From: a virus
Length of the DNA: 32,739 bases
Direction: 5' to 3' (one strand)
Virus record (IMG/VR): IMGVR_UViG_3300003319_000356
Coordinates: 1 to 32,739 of that record
Shown here one piece after another: positions 1 through 6,529 of the stretch. The number at the start of each line of letters is the position of its first letter. Within the stretch, counting starts at the first letter, position 1. The notes beneath the pieces are model-generated. The model did no database searches. It was not told the DNA's origin and saw nothing but the letters and a program-made list of their open reading frames with translations. A program made the translations under genes and the position numbers.

Positions 1-1
1 C

Positions 2-34
2 GGCGGCGGCGTGGGCGGCGGCGTGGGCGGCGGA
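2..34. repeat. GGC-rich tandem repeat at left edge
   Basis: The 12-base unit GGCGGCGGCGTG occurs twice in tandem (2-13, 14-25), followed by a partial third unit. In the frame of the downstream nuclease it reads Gly-Gly-Gly-Val repeats with no stop codon up to the edge. The right edge of the window also ends in GGC repeats, so a shared low-complexity tract may have broken the assembly. Confidence 0.8.
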
Positions 35-85
35 GTCATCGTACCTACGTCAGGCAGAAAAGCTCTTGGCGCTTCTGGAGGCGGC

Positions 86-1114
86 ATGAAGATCACAGCC
101 TCAGCACTCAGCCGCGCGCGCAAGTGTCTCTGGTGGGCGCGCTCGGATGTGAAGTACACGCAGGCACCGGACCAGGGTCATGCAAGCGAAGGAACCGAAT
201 TCCATGACCTGATTGCACAGGTACTTTCCGGTCAGCTCGTCTACGCATCGGGTCCGGCGCGCATGCACCTGCTCATGGACTCTGCGCTGCGCTATATCAC
301 TGAGACCGATAATCCAGGTGCGAAGCGTTATGTAGAAATCGCCTACGCTTACGACGTGGTGCGCGGCACCGTGCGTGTGCTCGGAGAGAACATCAACCGG
401 GAGTACGGAGAACTCGCGGATTCCGAGATCGCGCAGACAGCGGACATGGTTGTCGTCGAGGCCGATGTCCTCGTGGTCCGGGACTGGAAAACCGGCTCTC
501 CGGAATTCGTGGAAGAGGTATCCGAGAACGCTCAGCTCCTGAGCCTTGCTTTGTGCGCTGCGAAGGCGCTGAGCTGGACTGGTCCGGTGCGGCTCGAGGT
601 TTGCTACGTCCGCCAGGCGAAGGTGTTCGCAGAGGCGTGCGTGGTCTACCCGTCGGATCTGCAGCGCTTCGCTTCCGAGCTTCAGTTGATGTACATCCAG
701 ATCGGGGATGCTGTGCCGAGCTCAGGTGACCACTGCCGGTACTGTCCAGCGCTCGGGAGCTGTCCGGCGACGACGGCGCAGGTCGACGCGCTGGCAACGG
801 CGTTCGGAGACACTAGCTCACCGGTCAAGCGCCTGCCGATGTGGACCACGACGCACCTGTCCGACGAGAACGACGCGCTGATGGCCGAGCAACTCCCGGC
901 GCTCGAGAAGGCCGTGGAGGCCGTGAAGGCCGCGTTAAAGGACCGGGCTCGAGCTCGCGGCGGAATCGAGCTCAGCGATGGCAAGGTTTGGAAGGAGACC
1001 AGCTATACGGTGGATCAGCTCGACGCCAAGAAGGTCGAGGAGATCTTGGGGCCTCGGATCTCGGAGTGCCGCACGCAACAGATCAGGACCCAGTTTCGGA
1101 GGGTGCGCCAGTGA
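86..1114 (+). CDS. PD-(D/E)XK nuclease, Cas4/RecB-like with Fe-S cysteines
   Basis: The 342-residue product looks like a RecB/Cas4-type exonuclease domain protein. Visible motifs are His40 (GTEFHDLI, motif I), Glu84, Asp120, the core motif VRDWKTG with Asp133 and Lys135, and Gln150 (NAQLL). One cysteine near the N-terminus (Cys14) and three near residues 217, 220 and 226 (HCRYCPALGSC) match the arrangement that holds a 4Fe-4S cluster in AddB/Cas4 nucleases. The family acts on DNA ends in recombination or replication; the role here is inferred. The ATG at 86 is preferred because GGAGG lies just upstream; the frame stays open to the left edge (GTG at 11), so a longer or fused form cannot be excluded. 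The stop overlaps the next start as GTGA. Confidence 0.85.
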   Translation: MKITASALSRARKCLWWARSDVKYTQAPDQGHASEGTEFHDLIAQVLSGQLVYASGPARMHLLMDSALRYITETDNPGAKRYVEIAYAYDVVRGTVRVLGENINREYGELADSEIAQTADMVVVEADVLVVRDWKTGSPEFVEEVSENAQLLSLALCAAKALSWTGPVRLEVCYVRQAKVFAEACVVYPSDLQRFASELQLMYIQIGDAVPSSGDHCRYCPALGSCPATTAQVDALATAFGDTSSPVKRLPMWTTTHLSDENDALMAEQLPALEKAVEAVKAALKDRARARGGIELSDGKVWKETSYTVDQLDAKKVEEILGPRISECRTQQIRTQFRRVRQ

Positions 1115-1377
1115 CTCGAGAAATCATAGCACGTATGCTCATCGGGCAGATCACGGCCGCCGTTCTGCCGATAACACCCGACCTGCGCGTTGAGTGGTCT
1201 CAGAAAGATCAACTGTTGGAAGCCCAGTTCGCATTGCGAAGAGCCGGGATGCGAAGGGTTTATCAGCGTGGGTTTTCTTGGCTAGAGCTGGATGCAATGC
1301 CCTACAGGCTATTCCCCAAGATGGCAGCGCTTGTAGTTGCGGATGTGATCCGAGTTCTGGAGCTCTCCAGTGGCTGA
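1111..1377 (+). CDS. hypothetical protein (88 aa)
   Basis: This small protein begins with GTG inside the stop of the nuclease gene (GTGA overlap). It is basic in the middle, with a run of Arg residues around MRRVYQRGF, and has a hydrophobic helical C-terminus. I see no membrane segment, cysteine cluster or recognisable catalytic motif. It lies between two PD-(D/E)XK nucleases and shares their transcript, so an accessory role in DNA processing is possible but purely contextual. Its stop overlaps the start of the VRR-NUC gene by eight bases. Confidence 0.7.
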   Translation: MTREIIARMLIGQITAAVLPITPDLRVEWSQKDQLLEAQFALRRAGMRRVYQRGFSWLELDAMPYRLFPKMAALVVADVIRVLELSSG

Positions 1378-1768
1378 GCGCGATGTGCTCACAGACGCGC
1401 GGCTCCTGCTCGTGCGAAAGTTCCCGGATCTGGTGATGTGGCGGAACTCTACCGGATTCGCAGATATGGTCGGTGTGCGGCGAGCAGACGTGAATCTCTG
1501 GATCTCGATGGCATCGGCTCCGCTGGCGGCCTTGCTCCGGAAGGCGCTCGGGCAGTCGCGCGCCATGCGGTTCGGGCTGGCACCAGGCTCGAGTGACCTG
1601 ATCGGGATCTCGAACGGTGGTCGGTTCACGGCGCTGGAAGCGAAGTCCGGCGCAGGCAGACTCACGCCGGAACAGGAGATGTTTCTGGAGCTGGTCCGCG
1701 CACGCGGCGGCGTAGCCGGTGCGTTCTGGAGCCCGGAAGAAGCTGTGGAGATCGTGAGGACAGGATGA
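1370..1768 (+). CDS. VRR-NUC domain nuclease
   Basis: The 132-residue product carries the VRR-NUC version of the PD-(D/E)XK fold: Asp76 in PGSSDLIGI, Glu90-x-Lys92 in ALEAKSG, and a following LTPEQEMFL helix with Gln102. The length is normal for stand-alone phage VRR-NUC proteins, which are Holliday-junction or replication-associated endonucleases in the wider family. About 30 residues between the N-terminal segment and the Asp motif (VRRADVNLW to LGQS) look like an insertion. The start is GTG at 1370, overlapping the previous stop; the end overlaps the next ATG as ATGA. It probably works with the upstream RecB-like nuclease in phage DNA metabolism. Confidence 0.85.
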   Translation: MAERDVLTDARLLLVRKFPDLVMWRNSTGFADMVGVRRADVNLWISMASAPLAALLRKALGQSRAMRFGLAPGSSDLIGISNGGRFTALEAKSGAGRLTPEQEMFLELVRARGGVAGAFWSPEEAVEIVRTG

Positions 1769-2619
1769 CCGACACGAAGCTGAGAGAGGCGTTCGTCAAT
1801 TTGATGTTCGACATCCAGAGCGAGCCCAGTGTCAGCCGGTGCGAGGCCGCCGAGAAGGCACGTATCGGAGCACGCATATCAGCCATCCTCGCCGCGCACC
1901 CGGAGCCGACGCCAGAACTCCCGAGTCTCGTCGAGACCATGGACAACGTCCGACAGTACTTCACTGAGAGTCACACGCAGCTTGATGCTATGGAAAGGGA
2001 CATCATGAACATGCTGACTGTGGCTCGGTTACGGTACGCGGAGGATATGGTGCTTCCGCTAATCGAAGCGATCACCAAGCGGCCGATGGTCACAGGAGAT
2101 GACCCGGATTACATGATGGTCGATGTATCGCCTCGCAAGGCTGACACATTGAGAGAAGCACTGGCAAAGCTGGTCGAAAAACTCAAAGACTGGTCCAATC
2201 GAGGCGCGGACGACAAGGCGTCGAACGCATTCAAAGATGCTGCGTTAGAGCTCGAGGACGTCGTCGCCGCGCACCCCGAGCCGACGGTCGAGTTGAAGGC
2301 CGCGATAGCCCTGCTCTGGTCGGCGTATCCCGTAGCGGGTTATGCGCGATCTCAGTTACGCAGAGTCTTCGCGCTTCTCGGTGAGATCCCACCGGATCCC
2401 GACGAGCCGACGGTCGACCCCGAGCAGGCGGAGCGGGAGCGGCTGGGGCGGTGGCTTGCGGCCGGTCACGGTCGTACATGGTACGGCCCGACCCCCTGTG
2501 AGGAGACGAAGTGGAAGTACAGTCTCATCGCCGGAGTTGGCCTCGCACATGAGGGAGTTGATGCGGACGAGACGCTGGCACTTGCTGCCGCCCTCGACCG
2601 CGCAGGAGCCGACCGATGA
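1765..2619 (+). CDS. hypothetical protein with repeated AHPEPT linkers (284 aa)
   Basis: No known family was recognised. The protein appears modular. An N-terminal helical section of about 40 residues ends in AAHPEPTPEL, a middle helical section ends in AAHPEPTVEL, and a third related Pro/Asp-rich linker (DPDEPTVDPEQ) precedes a C-terminal domain containing HGRTWYGPTPCEETKWKY. The two AHPEPT copies are also alike at DNA level (about 1889 and 2267), suggesting internal duplication. There is no signal peptide or membrane segment. It is translationally coupled on both sides through ATGA overlaps and belongs to the nuclease cassette; its function is unknown. Confidence 0.75.
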   Translation: MTDTKLREAFVNLMFDIQSEPSVSRCEAAEKARIGARISAILAAHPEPTPELPSLVETMDNVRQYFTESHTQLDAMERDIMNMLTVARLRYAEDMVLPLIEAITKRPMVTGDDPDYMMVDVSPRKADTLREALAKLVEKLKDWSNRGADDKASNAFKDAALELEDVVAAHPEPTVELKAAIALLWSAYPVAGYARSQLRRVFALLGEIPPDPDEPTVDPEQAERERLGRWLAAGHGRTWYGPTPCEETKWKYSLIAGVGLAHEGVDADETLALAAALDRAGADR

Positions 2620-2765
2620 TCTACCTCGGGATCTATTGCGGCATCGCGATCGACGCAGGCGAGTCGGCCGTACCGATCGTGGGCACGGCGCACAATGCGC
2701 TGGACGATGCGAGAAACATCAAGGCGCGGCACGATTGGCTGAGACAGCGCTGCGAATCTGCTTGA
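2616..2765 (+). pseudogene. C-terminal remnant of a DEDDh 3'-5' exonuclease (49 aa)
   Basis: This short reading frame starts with ATG overlapping the previous stop (ATGA). Residues 23-34, GTAHNALDDARN, match the Exo III motif (H-x-A-x-x-D) of DnaQ-like/Rv2179c-like DEDDh exonucleases, followed by the usual terminal helix (KARHDWLRQ). The Exo I (DxE) and Exo II parts are absent, so it cannot be an active nuclease alone. It may be a degraded exonuclease or a retained small protein. Its last 47 bases overlap the 3' end of the convergent gene, which suggests truncation where the two operons meet. The exonuclease resemblance rests on one short motif. Confidence 0.5.
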
Positions 2766-3147
2766 TCTGTTCTTCCAGGATTGCCCGATCGTTCACCCGG
2801 GCATCCTCGAGTCGGCCGAGGCGCTGTTCCATGCCGCGCATCCAGGCCCGGACGTCTTCCCAGCGCTCCTCCTCCCGCCGGTCGCGCGCGGCCTGCTCGG
2901 CCCGCTGCGCGTCGACCTTCACGTCCGTGCTCGTGTTCGTCGGCAGGTAGCGGGCCCCGATGGCGCTTCCGAGCGCCAGGATGACCGCCCAGGGCATCGA
3001 GAGCTTCCAGCCATGCCCCCGCAGCTGGAGCTCGCCCTGAGGCGGCACGGAGGACTGTGGCGGGGTCTGCTCGAGCTCGACACGCGGGGCCTGCTCGACG
3101 ACCGTTCGGTAGCCGGTAGGCGAGCTGGGGAGACGCGGGCGGTTCAT
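2719..3147 (-). CDS. membrane protein with coiled coil, i-spanin/holin candidate
   Basis: The 142-residue product has a Pro-rich N-terminus of about 50 residues, one membrane segment (about 51-68, MPWAVILALGSAIGARYL) and a highly charged helical tail (about 78-136) likely to form a coiled coil. One membrane anchor plus an extended coiled coil beside the endolysin fits an inner-membrane spanin subunit; a single-span holin is the alternative. The start ATG overlaps the stop of the upstream gene (ATGA). It is the last gene of the long left-pointing operon and ends inside the convergent exonuclease remnant. I see no terminator hairpin at this junction. Confidence 0.6.
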   Translation of the reverse strand: MNRPRLPSSPTGYRTVVEQAPRVELEQTPPQSSVPPQGELQLRGHGWKLSMPWAVILALGSAIGARYLPTNTSTDVKVDAQRAEQAARDRREEERWEDVRAWMRGMEQRLGRLEDARVNDRAILEEQIKQIRSAVSANRAAP

Positions 3148-3449
3148 CCGCCCTCCGGGACCGACGGCGGCGGCTCGGTGTCGGCGCTGGCGCGTTCCGC
3201 AAACTGGAGAAGCTTCTGCATGCTCTCACCGTGCACGATTGCTTCCAGGTTCGCGATCCGACGCTCGCATTCCCGGACGCGGTGTTCATAGACACCGGCC
3301 GCTGCGAGCACGCGCTTCTCGAGCAGGTCGAACCGCACATCGATCCGCTTTGCGAGCCTGTCCTCGAACCCCTCCAGTCTCCGCTCGAGCCTCCGGTCGA
3401 TGGCCTTGATGAGAGGGTTCTCTCCGCCCGTGATTTCGTCGTCGCTCAC
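3144..3449 (-). CDS. coiled-coil protein, lysis cassette (101 aa)
   Basis: The start is GTG at 3449, overlapping the endolysin stop as GTGA; longer upstream readings in this frame run through the endolysin and are not credible. Residues about 13-75 are almost continuous charged helix (repeated Arg/Glu with spaced Leu/Ile) typical of a coiled coil, followed by a short acidic, Pro-rich tail. There is no membrane segment, signal peptide or catalytic motif. Position between the endolysin and the membrane coiled-coil gene suggests a lysis accessory role, but no family was recognised. Confidence 0.6.
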   Translation of the reverse strand: MSDDEITGGENPLIKAIDRRLERRLEGFEDRLAKRIDVRFDLLEKRVLAAAGVYEHRVRECERRIANLEAIVHGESMQKLLQFAERASADTEPPPSVPEGG

Positions 3450-4123
3450 GTGATCCTTTCGTCGCCGAACTCGTCGCGGCCAAGTTCCAACGGATCGAAT
3501 TGCTGGACACGTACGCGGGCCCGGAGCCCGTCCCAGTCGTGGTCCGTCTCCTCTGGCTCGAAACCGCGCACCGTGCGCAAGAATTCGTTCTGCAGCGAGA
3601 TAACAGCAGACCGATAGGGCCCCTCCGCCGCAGTGAAGTACCGCTCGGCCTTCAGCGTGTTCACGAACGTCACCGGATCGGCGGTGAAAAGCATCTCGTA
3701 CGAGCGCGGGAAATGCTGCACAAGCGCCTCGACGTACGAGTAGGCGCCGTCGTAGCGGTTCGCGTACGCACGTATGCGAGTCTGCGGGTGGCCGGGCGGG
3801 ACGTCGTAGACCTGGCCGACGAGTCCGTTTGGTCCTTCCTGTCCCTGCGGCGAGAACCAGACCACCTCGCCGTCGATGACCTCGTTGAGCCGAATGCACG
3901 TGTACATGCCGACGTAGCTTTCGCCCGCCTTCACGTTGCCCCAATTCCAGTTCCACATCGACCGCCAGCGCCCCGTCTCGAGCGCCGACTTCGCGAGCGC
4001 GAGGCAGAGCACGTCGTCACGCACGAGTTCGCTCCGGCCCGCCGACAGCGCTGTCCGGAGCGCCATCGCAGCATCCATGAGCGCCATCGGCGTCTTCACC
4101 GGATCGACGTATGTCGCGATCAC
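3446..4123 (-). CDS. endolysin, glucosaminidase/lysozyme-like
   Basis: The 225-residue product has the hallmark of glucosaminidase/lysozyme-fold peptidoglycan hydrolases: ALAKSALETGRW with the probable catalytic Glu49, then the NWGNVKAGES block (about 60-69). Further conserved-looking elements are the aromatic RAYANRY segment and a YSYVEAL/ERYFTA region typical of hydrolases that cleave the sugar backbone. The exact bond cut cannot be told from sequence. There is no signal peptide, so release would need a holin or spanin partner. The gene starts in the stop of the small lipoprotein-like gene and ends in the start of the coiled-coil gene, forming a compact lysis cassette. Confidence 0.75.
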   Translation of the reverse strand: MIATYVDPVKTPMALMDAAMALRTALSAGRSELVRDDVLCLALAKSALETGRWRSMWNWNWGNVKAGESYVGMYTCIRLNEVIDGEVVWFSPQGQEGPNGLVGQVYDVPPGHPQTRIRAYANRYDGAYSYVEALVQHFPRSYEMLFTADPVTFVNTLKAERYFTAAEGPYRSAVISLQNEFLRTVRGFEPEETDHDWDGLRARVRVQQFDPLELGRDEFGDERIT

Positions 4124-4371
4124 AGCTGTCCTCCTGGAACCAGCATATCGCCGCAGGGCAGCGGCACCTCACGCGGGTCGCACCCGAGCTCCTCGCGATA
4201 CGCAGCAAATTGCAGGATGAACGACTCTCTGGCCCAGTCGTCGTCCCATTCGTACTGCTGAATCAGCGGGATCGTGTTCTTGAGCTGCTCGCACGCGCGC
4301 GCTGCCTCTGGAGTCCCTGGCTGCGGGAGCGCCGCGCACGATGTACAGAGAAACAGAATCAGGTATCTCAT
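4120..4371 (-). CDS. small exported protein, possible outer-membrane spanin
   Basis: The 83-residue product begins with a short hydrophobic stretch (MRYLILFLCTSCAALPQP) resembling a lipoprotein signal. The lipobox is imperfect: Cys12 follows Cys-Thr-Ser, and Cys9 follows Leu-Phe-Leu. The mature part is short, acidic and helical, with two further Cys residues. A small exported protein directly upstream of the endolysin is consistent with an o-spanin/Rz1-like role, but it lacks the Pro-rich composition usual for Rz1. Both ends overlap neighbours as ATGA. Confidence 0.5.
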   Translation of the reverse strand: MRYLILFLCTSCAALPQPGTPEAARACEQLKNTIPLIQQYEWDDDWARESFILQFAAYREELGCDPREVPLPCGDMLVPGGQL

Positions 4372-6182
4372 GGTCCAATCGCAGTGAGGTACTGCTCCAC
4401 GGTTTGAGTTCCATCCGACGCCTTCCTAAGCCCGTACGTCGTATCGTTCGTCATCAGCGCGTACCCGGTGTCGTTCGGATGTCGAGAGTCGGAGCCGAAG
4501 TAGGTCGTGCTCCAGCCGGAGCCCAGCGCTTGGTACGGGCGCCAGCGGAAAATCTTGTGGCTCGGATGCGCCGCGTCCCAGGCATCCCAATAAGACGGTA
4601 CCCAGGCGTTGAAGTCCGCCACCAGCGTCGCAGCTGCGTCGACTCCGCCCGTTGCCTGAGCCGACGTGGCATACGGAAGGAACTCGGCGAGACACATGCG
4701 CGCGGTCGCAACCGAGGACGTCAGCCTGGTGTGCAGCGCCGTCACGGCAGCATCGTAGCTCGTCTGGAGCTGCGCCAGGGTCTTTCCGGGCACGTCCACG
4801 TCGTTCGTACCGACAAGCAGGGTCGCAAACTGAACTGTGGAGTACGCCTTGCCGGTGCCGTAATAGATGTTGATCTGCTGACTGACGACAGCGGCCATAT
4901 CGTTGCCGCCGAAGCCGCAGTGCTGGTTGTCGAAGAAGGATCCGCCAGCTTGCGGGCCCACAGCATCGACGTGGACGTTATTGGCGCTGTACCAGTTATA
5001 GAGCTCTTTGCGCCATTTCCCGTTTCCGCCGGATGCGGTAGTCGAGTCACCGATGAAGGTGATGGGGGTTCCGGTCGGAGTCGGCTGGTCGTTCGCGATG
5101 ATGTGGTTGTAGATCGCGCTCGCCTCCGAAGGCGTCACCGCGCGATTCATCACGCCCATCACCTGAATCTGGCCATCGATCGGGCTCGTCACGGATGCAG
5201 CGTGAAATGCTGCGCCCATCGCGTAACGGTCCGTGCTGAAGAGCCCCGTGTTGAGCGGCTGCGGATTGCTCGTATCCGCGACGTTGTCGAGGTAGGAGTA
5301 GAAGTTGATTCCGTCCGACGACGTCACGATCCAGATCTTGGTCGTGAGGCCCAGTGTCTGGCTGAAGAGCGCAGTCTGGAGTCCGAGGATGCCGTCGCGT
5401 CGGTTTGCTCGAGTGATGCCGCCGGAGCTCCAGGCACAATCGAAGAACTTGTTCGTATTGCCGGAGTTCCCGAGTGACGTCGACACGCGAGATCCGAGCG
5501 ACTCGAGGATGCGGCAGACCACAGTAATCGGTTTGCCTGAGCCATGCTCGAGCGCTGCGTTCCCGATTCCAGTCTGCGTATTGGCTGCTACGAACTCGAG
5601 ACACTTCGTGAACCCGGCACCCACGCGAATCGTCGGCGCTGTGCCGGCCGTGCCCTGAAACGTCGGCGCGGTTACACCTGGCGCGGCCTCGAGCAGGATC
5701 TCCGTGATCGGACCAGCCGTAGAAACCTGGACGCCCGGAGCTCCGGATATGAGCCGAGCATCAATCCAGAACCCATTGTTCGCTGCCCAGATACCAGGAA
5801 ACGGGACCGAAGATACCGACACCGTGACTGAGTTACTGAGGAATGCGCCGCCGACGGTGCGTCCGAGCAGCACCGAAATCGAGTGCGCGCCGTGCTGCAG
5901 CACATCCGGCGTGTACGTGAACGACCAGGTCAGGGCATCGATCTGGGTACCTGCGCCGAGCGGCGTCGCTGGGTAGTCGAAGAAGAAGTCTGCGCTCGTG
6001 ACGTTCGGAGCTTGGTCTGCGGCCACGCGCACCAAGATTGTGAACGGCTGGCCCTCCGGCACCGTCGTCCCGTTCGACGGCTGAATCACTAGCGCCGTGC
6101 CCGGCGGAGCGAGCACACGATTATTCCCGGTCGGAATCCGACCACGATTGAAGCGCACCCCGGGACGACGGCTGAAGCTCAT
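4368..6182 (-). CDS. receptor-binding/tail protein with SGNH esterase domain
   Basis: The 604-residue product has three parts. Residues about 25-120 resemble an Ig/cadherin-like beta domain. Residues about 130-350 resemble a LamG/concanavalin-type lectin domain. The C-terminal part is an SGNH/GDSL hydrolase with block I FIGDSTTAS (nucleophile Ser380), block II GFGGND (about 424), block III LVGTNDV (Asn460) and block V DSRHPND (Asp565, His568). All four catalytic or oxyanion positions are present, so deacetylation or de-esterification of a surface glycan is likely during adsorption. The ATG at 6182 is chosen because it overlaps the upstream stop (ATGA). Position between virion genes and the lysis cassette fits a tail fibre or spike. 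Confidence 0.85.
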   Translation of the reverse strand: MSFSRRPGVRFNRGRIPTGNNRVLAPPGTALVIQPSNGTTVPEGQPFTILVRVAADQAPNVTSADFFFDYPATPLGAGTQIDALTWSFTYTPDVLQHGAHSISVLLGRTVGGAFLSNSVTVSVSSVPFPGIWAANNGFWIDARLISGAPGVQVSTAGPITEILLEAAPGVTAPTFQGTAGTAPTIRVGAGFTKCLEFVAANTQTGIGNAALEHGSGKPITVVCRILESLGSRVSTSLGNSGNTNKFFDCAWSSGGITRANRRDGILGLQTALFSQTLGLTTKIWIVTSSDGINFYSYLDNVADTSNPQPLNTGLFSTDRYAMGAAFHAASVTSPIDGQIQVMGVMNRAVTPSEASAIYNHIIANDQPTPTGTPITFIGDSTTASGGNGKWRKELYNWYSANNVHVDAVGPQAGGSFFDNQHCGFGGNDMAAVVSQQINIYYGTGKAYSTVQFATLLVGTNDVDVPGKTLAQLQTSYDAAVTALHTRLTSSVATARMCLAEFLPYATSAQATGGVDAAATLVADFNAWVPSYWDAWDAAHPSHKIFRWRPYQALGSGWSTTYFGSDSRHPNDTGYALMTNDTTYGLRKASDGTQTVEQYLTAIGP

Positions 6183-6529
6183 GGCGACGGAGAGGTCTTC
6201 TTCTGGCCCGCAACGCGAAGCACGAGGAATCCCGCCCCGCTGGCGTCCCAAGAGATGTGGGTGTCCGAGGCCGTGATGTAGACTTGTTCCGATTGCCCGG
6301 AGCCGAGCGTGTCTCCGACGTCGTTGCCGGAGCCGGTCTGATCCTTCACGACCTGAGTCACGCTGGCGCCTCCGAGCTGGTAGTCCACGTCGGCACCGAC
6401 TGCCTGAATCCGGACCCAGCCGGAGCCGACGATTGCTGCCGAGAGAGGCGTTATGTTCCCGGTCGCGGACACCGCGATGCGCTGCTGCTTGCCCTGCCTC
6501 GGGCCGTAGATGAGATCCAGGTCTGCCAT
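6179..6529 (-). CDS. hypothetical virion-associated protein (116 aa)
   Basis: The small beta-rich protein (ISWDASGAGFLVLRVAG near the C-terminus) contains Gly/Ser/Thr-rich segments such as TGSGNDVGDTLGSGQ and no cysteine. It lacks membrane segments or enzymatic motifs. Size, composition and position just upstream of the SGNH receptor-binding protein suggest a fibre-attachment, trimerisation or head/tail decoration role; this is inferred from context only. Its ATG shares one base with the TAA of the large internal virion protein gene. Confidence 0.65.
   Translation of the reverse strand: MADLDLIYGPRQGKQQRIAVSATGNITPLSAAIVGSGWVRIQAVGADVDYQLGGASVTQVVKDQTGSGNDVGDTLGSGQSEQVYITASDTHISWDASGAGFLVLRVAGQKKTSPSP

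Noticed and set aside
86-1114. Cas4 of a CRISPR system
   Set aside because: The motifs fit the wider RecB/Cas4 nuclease family, but there are no cas1/cas2 genes or array; stand-alone phage nucleases of this type are common.
3450-3956. Extension of the 101-residue coiled-coil gene upstream
   Set aside because: It would run through the endolysin in another frame with Arg-rich shadow sequence; the GTG at 3449 fits the GTGA coupling.
6182-6251. Longer start for the SGNH protein
   Set aside because: The extra 23 residues lie inside the upstream gene, while ATG 6182 gives the ATGA junction seen throughout the operon.
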